A stretch of 64,000 nt of DNA from Paraburkholderia sabiae. Lineage in GTDB: Bacteria; Pseudomonadota; Gammaproteobacteria; Burkholderiales; Burkholderiaceae. Where the stretch lies: the NCBI RefSeq assembly GCF_030412785.1, contig NZ_CP125295.1, positions 620,001 through 684,000 on the forward strand, in the 5' to 3' direction. The first letter of the stretch is position 1. Each line of letters starts with the position of its first letter. A program made the translations under genes and the position numbers. Below, piece after piece: positions 44,811-55,152 of this stretch. The notes under the pieces are model-generated. The model saw only the letters and a list, made by a program, of their open reading frames with translations. It ran no database searches and was not told the DNA's origin.

Positions 44811-45133
44811 GCGCGAAAGAGGAGAGCCGGGCCAGCGATAACGAATAGCGAAATCTTAACGCATGCGTCGTCAAGCTCATTTCCACGTCTTATATAAGAC
44901 ATCGAATGTAAAACAGGTTCGAACAAGGAACAGCGTGCGCGAGGCCTCGTACGTGCACGCCCGGAGCGCGGCCTGGCGCCGGTGTGGGCTAGAATACCCG
45001 CCTGGCCGCTTGTTGCATCGGTATCCGGCATCAGCACTCGCATCGGCGTGACGCTGCGCCGCGCGCAAGAGAAGCGCCCCGGTTTTGCATTTCCAACCTG
45101 TTCTCACAGTACAGCTATCACTGGAGTCCGATC
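44811..45133. other. 323-bp divergent region upstream of icd
   Basis: Contains a candidate -10 TAGAAT at 44990-44995 (plus), 138 bases before icd, so icd would have a long leader. No other feature is recognised. Short open frames here lack coding character. Confidence 0.4.
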
Positions 45134-46390
45134 ATGGCGTATCAGCACATCACGGTTCCGGCTGACGGTGACAAGATCACTGTCAACCCGGATTTCTCGC
45201 TCAACGTTTCCGATCAGCCGATCATTCCGTACATCGAAGGCGACGGTACGGGTGTCGACATCACGCCCGTGATGATCAAGGTCGTCGATGCTGCCGTCGA
45301 AAAGGCATACGGCGGCAAGCGCAAGATCCACTGGATGGAAATCTACGCGGGCGAGAAGGCGACCAAGGTCTATGGTCCCGACGTGTGGCTGCCCGATGAG
45401 ACGCTGGAGGTCGTGAAGGATTACATCGTGTCGATCAAGGGGCCGCTCACGACGCCCGTCGGCGGCGGCATCCGTTCGCTGAACGTCACGCTGCGTCAGG
45501 AACTCGATCTGTATGTGTGTCTGCGTCCCGTGCAGTATTTCAAGGGCGTGCCGTCGCCGCTGCGCGAACCGGAGAAGGTCAATATGGTGATCTTCCGCGA
45601 GAACTCGGAAGACATCTACGCGGGTATCGAATGGCCGGCCGGGTCGCCTGAAGCGAAGAAGGTCATCCAGTTCCTGCGCGACGAAATGGGCGTGAAGAAG
45701 ATCCGCTTCCCGGACTCTTCGGGTCTCGGCGTGAAGCCGGTGTCGCGCGAAGGCACCGAGCGTCTGGTGCGCAAGGCGATTCAATATGCGCTCGACAACG
45801 ATCGTCGTACGGTCACGCTCGTGCACAAGGGCAACATCATGAAGTACACGGAAGGCGCGTTCCGTGACTACGGCTATGCGCTCGCGCAGAAGGAATTCAA
45901 TGCCGAGCTGATCGACGGCGGGCCGTGGATGAAGGTGAAGAATCCGAAGACGGGCAACGACGTCGTCGTGAAGGACGTGATCGCCGATGCGTTCCTGCAG
46001 CAGATCCTGTTGCGTCCCGCCGAATACGACGTGATCGCAACGCTGAACCTGAACGGCGATTACATCTCCGACGCGCTCGCTGCGCAGGTCGGCGGCATCG
46101 GCATTGCACCGGGCGCGAACATGTCCGACTCCGTCGCGATGTTCGAAGCCACGCACGGCACCGCGCCGAAGTATGCGGGCAAGGACTACGTGAACCCGGG
46201 TTCGGAGATTCTGTCGGCGGAAATGATGCTGCGGCATATCGGCTGGACGGAAGCGGCGGATACGATCCTGGCGTCGATGGAAAAGTCGATTCTGTCGAAG
46301 CGCGTTACGTACGACTTCGCGCGTTTGATGGAAGGCGCGACGCAGGTGTCGTGCTCGGGCTTCGGTCAGGTGATGATCGAGAACATGTGA
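45134..46390 (+). CDS. icd: NADP-dependent isocitrate dehydrogenase
   Basis: A 418-residue TCA-cycle enzyme making 2-oxoglutarate, CO2 and NADPH from isocitrate. Substrate-binding motif [57 protein letters not shown] has the phosphorylatable Ser of the AceK target. Later blocks are [47 protein letters not shown] and [29 protein letters not shown]. Length and motifs are those of the E. coli-type NADP enzyme. It ends at a strong terminator. Confidence 0.96.
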   Translation: MAYQHITVPADGDKITVNPDFSLNVSDQPIIPYIEGDGTGVDITPVMIKVVDAAVEKAYGGKRKIHWMEIYAGEKATKVYGPDVWLPDETLEVVKDYIVSIKGPLTTPVGGGIRSLNVTLRQELDLYVCLRPVQYFKGVPSPLREPEKVNMVIFRENSEDIYAGIEWPAGSPEAKKVIQFLRDEMGVKKIRFPDSSGLGVKPVSREGTERLVRKAIQYALDNDRRTVTLVHKGNIMKYTEGAFRDYGYALAQKEFNAELIDGGPWMKVKNPKTGNDVVVKDVIADAFLQQILLRPAEYDVIATLNLNGDYISDALAAQVGGIGIAPGANMSDSVAMFEATHGTAPKYAGKDYVNPGSEILSAEMMLRHIGWTEAADTILASMEKSILSKRVTYDFARLMEGATQVSCSGFGQVMIENM

Positions 46391-46421
46391 GCGCGATTCT
46401 GCGTTCTGAATGGCAGTGACG

Positions 46422-46449
46422 AAACCCCGGCGAGCGCCGGGGTTTTGTT
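46422..46449 (+). terminator. Rho-independent terminator of icd
   Basis: AACCCCGGC-GAGC-GCCGGGGTT stem with TTGTTTT following. Confidence 0.85.
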
Positions 46450-46531
46450 TTGTGCGTTCGCCCGAATGCGGCAACGTGACTGCGTTATGATCCGTTGTCT
46501 GTTTTCTTTGCTCCTGCTCGCATCCGCTCGC

Positions 46532-46873
46532 ATGAAATTGCTGTGGCGCATTGTCATCGTGTTGACGTTTTCTCTGCTCGGCATGCAGGGCGCGTTCGCT
46601 TGCGAGCATCATCATCATGATGTGTCTTCGGGTGTCGTCCCGGTGCATGCGGAAGCGGCACATTGCCTTGCGTCAACCAGCGATCGGGATTCCAGTTGCC
46701 ATCGCACGCATTCGTTGTGCTGCATGAGCGCGTGCGGCGTGCATTGCGGTGCGTTGCTATCGAGTGTCAGCGTGTCGGCGCACGCTGCGGCCTCCGAGAT
46801 TCACTTTGCCGATAGCGACGCGATGCGCGCGAGCGTCACACGTGCGCCGCCTGTTCGTCCGCCGATCGCCTGA
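46532..46873 (+). CDS. Small secreted His/Cys-rich protein next to multicopper oxidase
   Basis: A ~113-residue exported protein: MKLLWRIVIVLTFSLLGMQGAFA is a signal peptide and the mature part begins CEHHHHD. A run of Cys follows: CLASTSDRDSSCHRTHSLCCMSACGVHC. The C-terminal half is Ala-rich with HFADSD and a proline tail. It looks metal-binding and, being just upstream of a multicopper oxidase, probably takes part in copper handling. Start uncertain: ATG at 46532, or 46487 further upstream; neither has a clear ribosome binding site. Confidence 0.6.
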   Translation: MKLLWRIVIVLTFSLLGMQGAFACEHHHHDVSSGVVPVHAEAAHCLASTSDRDSSCHRTHSLCCMSACGVHCGALLSSVSVSAHAAASEIHFADSDAMRASVTRAPPVRPPIA

Positions 46874-47002
46874 CGGGTTCGTGTCAGCGCTGCTTCTCAT
46901 CGAACAGCGCGCAAGCGGGCGACACGCATCACGCTGTCGTCACACGATCCATGCGTTCGCGTGCAACACGATTGCCGCGCCGCATCAGCAAGGAAACGAT
47001 CC

Positions 47003-48631
47003 ATGATTCGCAGGGAATTTCTCGCCCGTACGTTGAGCGTTGCCGTTGCGTCGCTTTTCGCGCGCAATGTTTCCGCACAGCATTCAATGCACGACATGCA
47101 CGGCATGAGTGACATGGACGACATGCCGGGCATGTCGTCGTCGCACTCGTCGCACGCCAACCAACACGCCGCACAAGGAACGCCGAAGCTCGCGCCCGAA
47201 ACGGCGATTCCGTCCGGCGCGCCGCTCGCTGCGTTGCGCACATTGCGCAACGAAAGCAGCGAGCCGGGCGTATTCCGCGCGACGCTCGTCGCGCAACCCG
47301 TGCGCCGCCAGTTAATGCCGGGACATCCGACTGCTCTGTGGCTCTACGGCGATGCCGCCCAAGGGCCGATCGTCGGACCGCTCATCGACGTGCGCGAAGG
47401 CGACACCGTCGAAATCCGCTTCGTCAACCATCTGCCGCAACCGTCGACGATTCACTGGCACGGTCTGCCCGTACCGCCCGATCAGGACGGCAATCCGATG
47501 AACCCGGTCGCGCCCGGCGAAACGCACGTCTACCGATTCACCTTGCCGCCCGGCAGCGCGGGCACGTACTGGTATCACCCGCATCCGCACATGATGTCGG
47601 CGGAACAGGTGTTTCGCGGGCTGGCCGGGCCGATCGTCGTGCGTGCCGCCGACGATCCGCTCGCCGCGTTTCCTGAGCGTCACCTGTTCTTCACGGACCT
47701 GAAGCTGGCAAGCGACGCGTCCGTCGCGCCGAACGACATGATGGACTGGATGAATGGCCGCGAAGGGCAGTTCGTGCTGGTCAACGGCGCGCGCCGGCCG
47801 CGAATCGACGTCGCGCAGGATGAGCGCTGGCGTCTGTGGAATGGCGGCAATGCCCGCTATCTGAGATTGTCGCTGGGCGGGAACCGGACCTTCACGCAGG
47901 TCGGCACCGACGGCGGGCTGCTCGACAAGCCGCGCGACGGGCTGACGGAACTGCTGCTCGCGCCGGGCGAGCGGGCGGAGATCGTCGTGCGCGCCGGTGC
48001 GCAGGCGTCGACGGCGGTTCTCACGGCAGCCGCGTACGACCGCCGCAAGATGACGATGACGGAAGGCAAGAGTCTGCCCGCCGATCCCGCGAAGCCGCTC
48101 GCCGACGTGCGCTTCACGCCGTCGTCGACGGCTGCGGCGCGCACCGTGCCGCCGACATTGCGACCGATCGCCCCGCTGCTGTCATCCACTGACAGCGCGG
48201 CCGACAAAGCCCCGCGGAAATCGGTCGTCTTCTCGGAAGAAATGGACATGACGGCGATGCACCGTCCGGGCGCGACGATGTCGGCGCTGCCGCCCGGCAT
48301 GCAGTTCATGATCAACGGCGCGCGTTTCGATTCATCGCGCATCGCGCTGACGAGCCGGCGGGGCGAAGTCGAAGTCTGGTCGATCGAAAACCGCACCGAC
48401 ATGGATCATCCGTTCCATCTGCACGGCACGCAGTTTCAGGTGATCCGGCGGGAGCGGGGCGGCGTCGCGGTGCCCGAGCCGTATCTTGCATGGCGGGATA
48501 CCGTCAACGTGCAGCCCGGCGAGACGGTACGCATCGCGACGGTGCAGCGCGACGCAGGCGAGCGGATGTTCCATTGCCACATACTGGAACACGAGGATCT
48601 CGGCATGATGGCAACCCTCAAGGTTGTCTGA
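47003..48631 (+). CDS. Multicopper oxidase, Tat-exported, Met/His-rich N-terminus
   Basis: A 542-residue CueO/laccase-type periplasmic oxidase. MIRREFLARTLSVAVASLFARN is a Tat-like signal (RREFLA). Residues 25-55 are Met/His-rich (HSMHDMHGMSDMDDMPGM), typical of copper-resistance oxidases. The four copper-binding motifs are present: TIHWHGLP (near 150), YWYHPHPHMM (near 192), DHPFHLHGTQF (near 469) and MFHCHILEHEDLGMM (near 524). Start has AAGGAAACG upstream. It probably oxidises Cu(I) in a copper-tolerance pathway with the His/Cys-rich protein before it. Confidence 0.93.
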   Translation: MIRREFLARTLSVAVASLFARNVSAQHSMHDMHGMSDMDDMPGMSSSHSSHANQHAAQGTPKLAPETAIPSGAPLAALRTLRNESSEPGVFRATLVAQPVRRQLMPGHPTALWLYGDAAQGPIVGPLIDVREGDTVEIRFVNHLPQPSTIHWHGLPVPPDQDGNPMNPVAPGETHVYRFTLPPGSAGTYWYHPHPHMMSAEQVFRGLAGPIVVRAADDPLAAFPERHLFFTDLKLASDASVAPNDMMDWMNGREGQFVLVNGARRPRIDVAQDERWRLWNGGNARYLRLSLGGNRTFTQVGTDGGLLDKPRDGLTELLLAPGERAEIVVRAGAQASTAVLTAAAYDRRKMTMTEGKSLPADPAKPLADVRFTPSSTAAARTVPPTLRPIAPLLSSTDSAADKAPRKSVVFSEEMDMTAMHRPGATMSALPPGMQFMINGARFDSSRIALTSRRGEVEVWSIENRTDMDHPFHLHGTQFQVIRRERGGVAVPEPYLAWRDTVNVQPGETVRIATVQRDAGERMFHCHILEHEDLGMMATLKVV

Positions 48632-48676
48632 TTGCTGCCGTAGTTATCGTTAGAGGCATTGCCAACGCCAGAAACG

Positions 48677-48705
48677 AAAAAACCCGGCATGAAGCCGGGT
48701 TTTCA
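48677..48705. terminator. Terminator between multicopper oxidase and csp genes
   Basis: AACCCGGC/GCCGGGTT (48681-48688, 48694-48701) with A's upstream and T's downstream; strongest for the minus-strand csp gene. Confidence 0.8.
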
Positions 48706-48724
48706 AGGCTGCGGACCGAACGTA

Positions 48725-48931
48725 TCAGGCTGCGGACTGAATGTTCGATGCCTGTTTGCCCTTCGGGCCTTGAACGACCTCGAAGCTAACTTTCTGGCCT
48801 TCCTTGAGGGTCTTGAAACCGTTCATCTGGATAGCCGAAAAGTGTGCAAACAGATCCTCACCGCCTTCGTCGGGCGTAATGAATCCGAAACCTTTCGCGT
48901 CGTTGAACCACTTGACCGTACCAGTTGCCAT
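48725..48931 (-). CDS. Cold shock protein, CspA family
   Basis: A 68-residue single cold-shock domain: [35 protein letters not shown] with RNP1 (KGFGFI) and RNP2 (LFAHF), and [17 protein letters not shown]. It binds single-stranded RNA/DNA and unfolds RNA. It has a predicted leader of about 130 bases, as usual for cold-shock mRNAs. Its own terminator lies at 48677-48705. Which csp paralogue it is cannot be told. Confidence 0.94.
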   Translation of the reverse strand: MATGTVKWFNDAKGFGFITPDEGGEDLFAHFSAIQMNGFKTLKEGQKVSFEVVQGPKGKQASNIQSAA

Positions 48932-49068
48932 ACCAACTTCCCCTGTAACTCAAAAGCTGCCACGAGCCCTCGAAAAGCTCAACGACCACGGGATGCAGTC
49001 GTCCCTCCTCACAAGCTCACCAACGGCATTTTTTCTTTAGACCGCTTATTGAAAAAAGTGCCAGCTTG

Positions 49069-49097
49069 ATTGTTGAGTCTCTTTATTCGAGTGTCAA
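49069..49097 (-). promoter_or_regulatory. csp promoter with long leader
   Basis: Minus strand TTGACA (49097-49092), a 17-base spacer and AACAAT (49074-49069). The predicted start near 49062 gives a ~130-base untranslated leader before the csp ATG at 48931. Confidence 0.65.
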
Positions 49098-49436
49098 GAA
49101 AATTTTGAGACGCGGAATTCTCCGTTGTAAAGAACCAATTTCCAGGGTTTCTCCCGCTTTTCTTATGTGCGGTGGCGCAAGCGGCGCGTCTTGAAAAGTC
49201 GCATAATCGACTCACATGCAGTGCAGAGGTGAGAAGCGGATGGCGCGATGGCGTGTCATCAGCCTGCTGGCCCGGGTTGTGCGATACTCGATCCGACTGC
49301 AGTCATCACGCTGCAACACAGATTGACCGGAGGGCCGCCGACCGCACGCGGCCCGGCGCAGAGCGCACCCGCGAGAGGCTGCTCCACAGGGCCGGAGGGA
49401 ACCGATGTCCGGCCAGCCGGTCGGGTTTTGACAGGA
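49098..49436. other. Intergenic region between csp and clpS promoters
   Basis: No gene recognised. There is a TTGACA at 49428-49433 but it is 25 bases from the clpS -10, so unlikely to be its -35. A short open frame here has no protein signature. Confidence 0.4.
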
Positions 49437-49464
49437 TTGCGGGCCTGTCCGAGTTGTTTAGAAT
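49437..49464 (+). promoter_or_regulatory. clpS promoter, probable leaderless start
   Basis: TTGCGG (49437-49442), 16 bases, TAGAAT (49459-49464). The clpS ATG is at 49471, only 6 bases after the -10, with no Shine-Dalgarno. Confidence 0.5.
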
Positions 49465-49470
49465 GGGTGT

Positions 49471-49785
49471 ATGGCGATTATCCCGGACAAGCAGGACAAC
49501 ACCGTACTGGAGCGGCAGGAACAAAAGCTGAAACCGCCTGCCATGTTCAAGGTGGTGCTGTTGAATGACGATTTCACGCCGATGGAATTCGTCGTGATGG
49601 TCGTGCAAGAGTATTTCAATAAAGATCGAGAGACCGCAACGCAGATCATGTTGAAGGTCCATCGCGAAGGCAGGGGAGTTTGTGGGGTCTACACGCGGGA
49701 CATCGCGTCGACCAAAGTCGAGCAAGTCGTTACCCACGCGCGGCAGGCAGGGCATCCGCTGCAGTGCGTGATGGAGGAAGCATGA
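49471..49785 (+). CDS. clpS: ATP-dependent Clp protease adaptor ClpS
   Basis: A 104-residue adaptor that hands N-degron substrates to ClpA. The core is [63 protein letters not shown], with the N-degron-binding residues around [10 protein letters not shown]. Length is typical. Its stop overlaps the clpA start (ATGA). Confidence 0.96.
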   Translation: MAIIPDKQDNTVLERQEQKLKPPAMFKVVLLNDDFTPMEFVVMVVQEYFNKDRETATQIMLKVHREGRGVCGVYTRDIASTKVEQVVTHARQAGHPLQCVMEEA

Positions 49786-52082
49786 TTGCCCAGGAACTGG
49801 AAGTCAGCCTGCACATGGCGTTCATGGAAGCGCGCCAGGCGCGGCATGAGTTCATCACGGTCGAACATCTTTTGCTGGCGCTGTTGGACAATCCGACGGC
49901 GGCTGAAGTGCTGCGCGCATGCGCGGCCAACATTGAAGACCTGCGTCAGAACCTGCGCAACTTCATTCACGACAATACGCCGACCGTTCCGGGCACTGAC
50001 GACGTCGATACGCAGCCCACGCTGGGTTTCCAGCGTGTGATCCAGCGCGCGATCATGCACGTCCAGTCCACGTCGAACGGCAAGAAGGAAGTGACGGGCG
50101 CGAACGTGCTCGTGGCGATCTTCGGCGAGAAGGATTCGCACGCGGTGTATTACCTGCAGCAGCAGGGCGTGACGCGTCTGGATGTCGTCAATTTCATTTC
50201 GCACGGCATCGCGAAGACGAACAGCTCGGAAGCCGCGAAGTCGACGGATGCGAATGCGGAATCGGACGAAGCCGCTGCGCAAAAGGAAACGCCGCTTGCA
50301 CAATTTACGCAGAACCTGAACCAGATGGCGAAGGACGGCCGCATCGATCCGTTGATCGGACGCGAAGCGGAAGTCGAACGCGTGGTGCAGGTGCTGTGCC
50401 GTCGTCGCAAGAACAATCCGCTGCTGGTCGGCGAGGCCGGCGTCGGCAAGACGGCGATCGCGGAAGGTCTCGCATGGCGCATCACGCGCGGCGAAGTGCC
50501 CGACATTCTGGTGGACGCTCAGGTTTATTCGCTGGACATGGGCGCGCTGCTGGCGGGCACCAAGTATCGCGGCGATTTCGAGCAGCGCCTCAAGACGGTT
50601 CTGAAGGAACTCAAGGAACGTCCGAACGCGATCCTGTTCATCGACGAAATCCATACGCTGATCGGCGCGGGCGCTGCATCGGGCGGCACGCTGGACGCGT
50701 CGAACCTGCTGAAGCCGGCGCTGTCGTCGGGCACGCTCAAGTGCATCGGCGCGACGACGTTCACGGAATTCCGCGGCATCTTCGAAAAAGACGCGGCACT
50801 GTCGCGCCGTTTCCAGAAGATCGACGTGACCGAGCCGACCGTCGAGCAGACGGTGGCGATCCTGCGTGGCCTCAAATCGCGTTTCGAAGAGCACCACGGC
50901 GTGAAGTATTCGTCGGGGGCGCTGTCGGCGGCGGCTGAGCTGTCGGCGCGCTTCATCACGGATCGTCATCTGCCCGACAAGGCTATCGACGTGATCGACG
51001 AGGCGGGCGCAGCGCAACGCATCCTGCCGAAGTCGAAGCAGAAGAAGACCATCGGCAAGAGCGAGATCGAAGAGATCATCTCGAAGATCGCGCGCGTGCC
51101 GGCGCAAAGCGTGTCGCAGGACGACCGCAGCAAGCTGCAGACGCTCGACCGCGATCTCAAGGCCGTCGTGTTCGGTCAGGATCCCGCTATCGACGCGCTG
51201 TCGGCTTCGATCAAGATGGCGCGCGCAGGCCTCGGCAAGACGGACAAGCCGATCGGCGCGTTCCTGTTCTCCGGCCCGACGGGCGTCGGCAAAACGGAAG
51301 TGGCGCGGCAACTGGCGTTCACGCTGGGTATCGAGCTGATCCGCTTCGACATGTCGGAGTACATGGAGCGTCACGCGGTGAGCCGGCTGATCGGCGCGCC
51401 GCCGGGCTATGTCGGTTTCGATCAGGGCGGTCTGCTGACGGAAGCCGTCACGAAGAAGCCGCATTGCGTGCTGCTGCTCGACGAAATCGAGAAAGCGCAT
51501 CCGGATATCTACAACGTGCTGCTGCAGGTGATGGACCACGGCACGCTGACGGATAACAACGGTCGCAAGGCGGACTTCCGCAACGTCATCATCATCATGA
51601 CGACGAATGCGGGCGCCGAGTCGATGCAGAAGTCGACGATCGGTTTCACGACGCGCCGCGAAACGGGCGACGAAATGGCCGATATCAAGCGCATGTTCAC
51701 GCCTGAGTTCCGTAACCGTCTGGATTCGACGATCAGCTTCCGTGCACTCGATGAAGAAATCATCATGCGCGTGGTCGACAAGTTCCTGATGCAGCTGGAA
51801 GACCAGCTGCACGAGAAGAAGGTCGACGCGCTCTTCACCGACGCGCTGCGCAAGCATCTCGCGAAGCACGGTTTCGATCCGCTGATGGGCGCACGTCCGA
51901 TGCAGCGTCTGATCCAGGACACGATCCGTCGTGCACTGGCCGACGAACTGCTGTTCGGCAAGCTGATGAGCGGCGGCCGCGTGACGGTCGACGTCGATGC
52001 GGAAGACAAGATCCAGCTGACGTTCGACGAAAATTCGGCGCCGCCGCGCAATCCGAATCCGGAAGCAGTGGAAGTCGACTAA
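49782..52082 (+). CDS. clpA: ATP-dependent Clp protease ATP-binding subunit ClpA
   Basis: A 766-residue AAA+ unfoldase that feeds substrates to Clp[36 protein letters not shown] is the ClpA N-domain repeat region. First AAA+: [36 protein letters not shown]. Second AAA+: [54 protein letters not shown]. No coiled-coil middle insertion is present between the two AAA+ modules, which separates it from ClpB. The gene follows clpS with ATGA overlap. Confidence 0.97.
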   Translation: MIAQELEVSLHMAFMEARQARHEFITVEHLLLALLDNPTAAEVLRACAANIEDLRQNLRNFIHDNTPTVPGTDDVDTQPTLGFQRVIQRAIMHVQSTSNGKKEVTGANVLVAIFGEKDSHAVYYLQQQGVTRLDVVNFISHGIAKTNSSEAAKSTDANAESDEAAAQKETPLAQFTQNLNQMAKDGRIDPLIGREAEVERVVQVLCRRRKNNPLLVGEAGVGKTAIAEGLAWRITRGEVPDILVDAQVYSLDMGALLAGTKYRGDFEQRLKTVLKELKERPNAILFIDEIHTLIGAGAASGGTLDASNLLKPALSSGTLKCIGATTFTEFRGIFEKDAALSRRFQKIDVTEPTVEQTVAILRGLKSRFEEHHGVKYSSGALSAAAELSARFITDRHLPDKAIDVIDEAGAAQRILPKSKQKKTIGKSEIEEIISKIARVPAQSVSQDDRSKLQTLDRDLKAVVFGQDPAIDALSASIKMARAGLGKTDKPIGAFLFSGPTGVGKTEVARQLAFTLGIELIRFDMSEYMERHAVSRLIGAPPGYVGFDQGGLLTEAVTKKPHCVLLLDEIEKAHPDIYNVLLQVMDHGTLTDNNGRKADFRNVIIIMTTNAGAESMQKSTIGFTTRRETGDEMADIKRMFTPEFRNRLDSTISFRALDEEIIMRVVDKFLMQLEDQLHEKKVDALFTDALRKHLAKHGFDPLMGARPMQRLIQDTIRRALADELLFGKLMSGGRVTVDVDAEDKIQLTFDENSAPPRNPNPEAVEVD

Positions 52083-52103
52083 GCGTCGAAACATCCGAAG
52101 CAA

Positions 52104-52144
52104 AAAGAACGGCGTGGGTTTCACAACCCACGCCGTTTTTATTT
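52104..52144 (+). terminator. Strong terminator after clpA
   Basis: 13-bp stem AACGGCGTGGGTT/AACCCACGCCGTT (52108-52120, 52125-52137) with a T-run. It also lies before the end of the converging dut operon. Confidence 0.9.
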
Positions 52145-52190
52145 GGCCGCTCGGCCAAGCAACGATTCAGAACGGATTCTGAGCGATGCC

Positions 52191-52637
52191 TCAGTGTTTG
52201 CCGGTGCTGCCGAAACCGCCTTCGCCGCGATCGCTCGTGTCGAATTCGTCGACGATATTGAACGTCGCCTGCACGACGGGGACGATCACCAGTTGCGCGA
52301 GACGCTCCATCGGATTCAGCGTGAACGTGGTCGTGCCGCGATTCCACGTCGAGATCATCAGTTGGCCCTGGTAGTCCGAGTCGATCAGACCGACCAGATT
52401 GCCCAGCACGATGCCGTGCTTGTGGCCCATGCCCGATCGCGGCAGGATCAGCGCCGCGTAGCCGGGATCGGCGAGATGGATCGCAAGGCCGGTCGGCACG
52501 AGTGCCGTCTGACCGGGTTCGAGCGTGAGCGGCGCATCGAGGCACGCGCGCAGGTCGAGGCCCGCGCTGCCCGTCGTGGCGTAGGCGGGAAGTTGTTCGC
52601 GCATGCGCGGGTCGAGAATCTTGAGGTCGAGTTTCAT
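52191..52637 (-). CDS. dut: Deoxyuridine 5'-triphosphate nucleotidohydrolase
   Basis: A 148-residue homotrimeric dUTPase that hydrolyses dUTP to dUMP, keeping uracil out of DNA. The five motifs are visible: [45 protein letters not shown] and [10 protein letters not shown] at the C-terminus. The ATG at 52637 starts MKLDLKILD directly before the fold; a longer frame adds non-conserved residues. It is the last gene of the ribF-to-dut strand. Confidence 0.96.
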   Translation of the reverse strand: MKLDLKILDPRMREQLPAYATTGSAGLDLRACLDAPLTLEPGQTALVPTGLAIHLADPGYAALILPRSGMGHKHGIVLGNLVGLIDSDYQGQLMISTWNRGTTTFTLNPMERLAQLVIVPVVQATFNIVDEFDTSDRGEGGFGSTGKH

Positions 52638-52701
52638 GCAGTTCGGTGAGAGGTTGAAAAAATGGCGGCGCCCGTCATCGCAACGGAACACCGTAGTCGA
52701 T

Positions 52702-53706
52702 TCATGACTTGCCGAGATCGAACGCCTCGGCCAGCAGTTGATACGAACGCAGACGCGCGCGGTAGCTGCCCGCGACCGTGAGCACGATCAGTTCGTCCGC
52801 ATCGAATTGTTCCTGCAGCGCGCGCATGCGCTCCGTCACGGACTCGGGCGTGCCGATGATGCTGCGCGGCTTTTCCCGGTCGATGATCAGCTGCTCGCGC
52901 TCGCCATATTCCTGCGCGAGACCCTGCGCGATGGACGGCACGGGCGCGTTCAATCCGTATGCCATTTGCACGCGACGTAGATCGACGGCTTTTTCGAGGT
53001 CGGCAGCTTCCTGCTCTGTGTCCGCGCAGATCACGAACACCGCTGCCGCGAGATACGGCTTTTCCTCGTGGCCGGGCACGAAGCGCTCGCGATACGCTTG
53101 CGCGACCGAATGTCCGAAATGCGCATTGATGAAATGCGCGAATGAAAAGCGGATGCCGAGCTGCGCGGCCAGCATGCCGCCGAAATCGCTGGAACCGAGT
53201 ACCCACAATTGCGGACGCGTCTCGATCTGCGGCTGCAGCAGCACGCCGTGCGCGAGGTGATCGGACGGCAGCGCGCCGTCCATCAGCGCGACGAGTTCGC
53301 TCACCTGCTGCGGAAACAGTTCGCCGCGATTGTAGGCGCCCGCCGCGACGGCCTGCGCGGTGCGCATGTCGCCACCCGGCGCGCGTCCGACGCCCAGATC
53401 GACGCGATTCGGAAACAGCGCTTCGAGCATCATGAACTGCTCGGCAACCTTGAACGGGCTGTAGTACGGCAGCATGATGCCGCCGGAGCCGATGCGGATG
53501 CGCTTCGTCACGCTGCCGAGGCGCGCGAGCATCACTTCCGGGCACGGGTTCGACACGCCATAAAGCCCGTGATGTTCGGCGCACCAATAGCGCGTGAAGC
53601 CGAGGTCGTCGGCGAGTTGCGCGAGTTCGACCGTCGCGGCGATCGCGTCGGCAACCGTATGCCCGTCGATGACGGGCGTCTGGTCGAGCACGGAGAGCAG
53701 AGTCAT
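52702..53706 (-). CDS. LLM class flavin-dependent oxidoreductase
   Basis: A 334-residue luciferase-like monooxygenase-fold protein of the MsnO8/YhbW-type group. LSVLDQTPV at the N-terminus, then [73 protein letters not shown] are characteristic. The C-terminal part has [15 protein letters not shown] and [22 protein letters not shown]-dependent oxidation is inferred; substrate unknown. It sits between coaBC and dut, where many relatives have no gene. Confidence 0.9.
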   Translation of the reverse strand: MTLLSVLDQTPVIDGHTVADAIAATVELAQLADDLGFTRYWCAEHHGLYGVSNPCPEVMLARLGSVTKRIRIGSGGIMLPYYSPFKVAEQFMMLEALFPNRVDLGVGRAPGGDMRTAQAVAAGAYNRGELFPQQVSELVALMDGALPSDHLAHGVLLQPQIETRPQLWVLGSSDFGGMLAAQLGIRFSFAHFINAHFGHSVAQAYRERFVPGHEEKPYLAAAVFVICADTEQEAADLEKAVDLRRVQMAYGLNAPVPSIAQGLAQEYGEREQLIIDREKPRSIIGTPESVTERMRALQEQFDADELIVLTVAGSYRARLRSYQLLAEAFDLGKS

Positions 53707-53779
53707 GACAGCACCAGAACGTTAGCTGATGAAGAGCATTCGAGCGTGAACGTGGACGATGACGGCGAGCGCGGCGCGT

Positions 53780-55003
53780 TCAACCTGTCACGCTCCCCGT
53801 CACGCTCGCATCCGGCAGGCGCTTGGCGATTTCGGCGATGAGTGCACGCGCGAGCGTCTGCTTGTCCGCGCGCGGCAGCCGCGTCGTGCCGGCGGCTTCG
53901 AACAGCACGACTTCGTTGTCGTCGAGCCCGAAAGTCTGCGGGCCCAGATTGCCGATCAGAAGCGGCACGTTCTTGCGCTTGCGCTTCTCTTCGCCGTGAA
54001 TGTCGAGATCGCCGCTTTCCGCTGCGAAGCCGACGCAGAACGGCGCTTTCGGAAGCTTCGCGACGGCAGCCAGAATGTCCGGATTCTCGACGAACGAAAA
54101 CGACGGAATGGCGTGATCGGCCGTCTTCTTGATCTTGTGTTCGGCGACATGATCGACGCGCCAGTCCGCGACGGCCGCGACGCCGATGAAGATGTCGTAG
54201 CCGGGCACCGCGCGCATCACGGCGTCGTGCATCTGCTGCGCCGTCTGCACGTCTTCGCGATAGACGCCCCACGGTGTATCGAGTCCGACGGGGCCCGCGA
54301 CGAGATGCACGTCGGCTCCCGCCTGCTGCGCGGCGCGCGCGAGTGCGAAGCCCATCTTGCCGCTCGAACGGTTCGTGATGCCGCGTACGGGATCGAGCGG
54401 CTCGAAAGTCGGGCCTGCTGTCAGCAGCACGCGGCGGCCGGCCAGCGTCTTCGGCGTGAAGAACGCGGCGATCGCTTCATAGACGGCTTCCGGTTCGAGC
54501 ATGCGTCCGTCGCCGACTTCGCCACATGCCTGCGCGCCCGAATCGGGGCCGAGCAGTTCGATGCCGTCCGCGCGCAACTGCGCGACGTTGCGTTGCGTTG
54601 CCGGATTCATCCACATCTGCCGGTTCATCGCCGGCACGACGAGCAGCGGACAGTCGCGCGCGATGCACAGCGTCGACAGCAGGTCGTCGCACAGACCGTG
54701 CGCGAGCTTGGCGAGGAAATCGGTGGAGGCGGGGGCGATCACGATCGCGTCGGCTTCGCGCGACAGATCGATGTGCGGCATGTTGTTCGCGATGCGCGCG
54801 TCCCACTGGCTCGTGTAGACGGGGCGGCCGGACAGCGCCTGCATCGTGACGGGCGTGATGAACTGCGTGGCGGCTTCCGTCATCGCGATCTGGACCGTGG
54901 CGCCCGCTTTCACGAGCAGCCGCGTGAGTTCAGCGATCTTGTAGCAGGCGATCCCGCCTGTCATGCCGAGGACGATGTGTTTTCCGGCGAGTTCTGTGGC
55001 CAA
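53780..55003 (-). CDS. coaBC: Bifunctional PPC decarboxylase / PPC synthetase CoaBC
   Basis: A 407-residue coenzyme A biosynthesis enzyme in two domains. The N-terminal FMN decarboxylase (CoaC) has LGMTGGIACYKIAELTRLL, APASTDFLAKLAHG, PAMNRQMWMNPATQRN and SGAQACGEVGDGRM. The C-terminal CTP-dependent synthetase (CoaB) has LTAGPTFEPLDPVRGITNRSSGKMGFALA, VAAVADWRV and FCVGFAAES. Start is a TTG at 55003 with GGAGG six bases upstream; an in-frame ATG at 55024 has that site downstream of it and so is less likely. Confidence 0.94.
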   Translation of the reverse strand: MATELAGKHIVLGMTGGIACYKIAELTRLLVKAGATVQIAMTEAATQFITPVTMQALSGRPVYTSQWDARIANNMPHIDLSREADAIVIAPASTDFLAKLAHGLCDDLLSTLCIARDCPLLVVPAMNRQMWMNPATQRNVAQLRADGIELLGPDSGAQACGEVGDGRMLEPEAVYEAIAAFFTPKTLAGRRVLLTAGPTFEPLDPVRGITNRSSGKMGFALARAAQQAGADVHLVAGPVGLDTPWGVYREDVQTAQQMHDAVMRAVPGYDIFIGVAAVADWRVDHVAEHKIKKTADHAIPSFSFVENPDILAAVAKLPKAPFCVGFAAESGDLDIHGEEKRKRKNVPLLIGNLGPQTFGLDDNEVVLFEAAGTTRLPRADKQTLARALIAEIAKRLPDASVTGSVTG

Positions 55004-55152
55004 CTGATGCCTCCGACAAGACATGATGGCCGGCGCATCGGTGAAGCGCGCCGGCTTCGTACTGCAAGACTGCCAGGGCGCGGGCGCCGCGGTTCGAGGC
55101 CGCGATGCCTGCGCTGGCAATGCGGCCTCGAATGCGCCGCGTTGTTGTTATG

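Noticed and set aside
49689..52124. An 811-codon frame antisense to clpA
   Set aside because: Arg/His-rich shadow of clpA, which has full AAA+ motifs on the plus strand.
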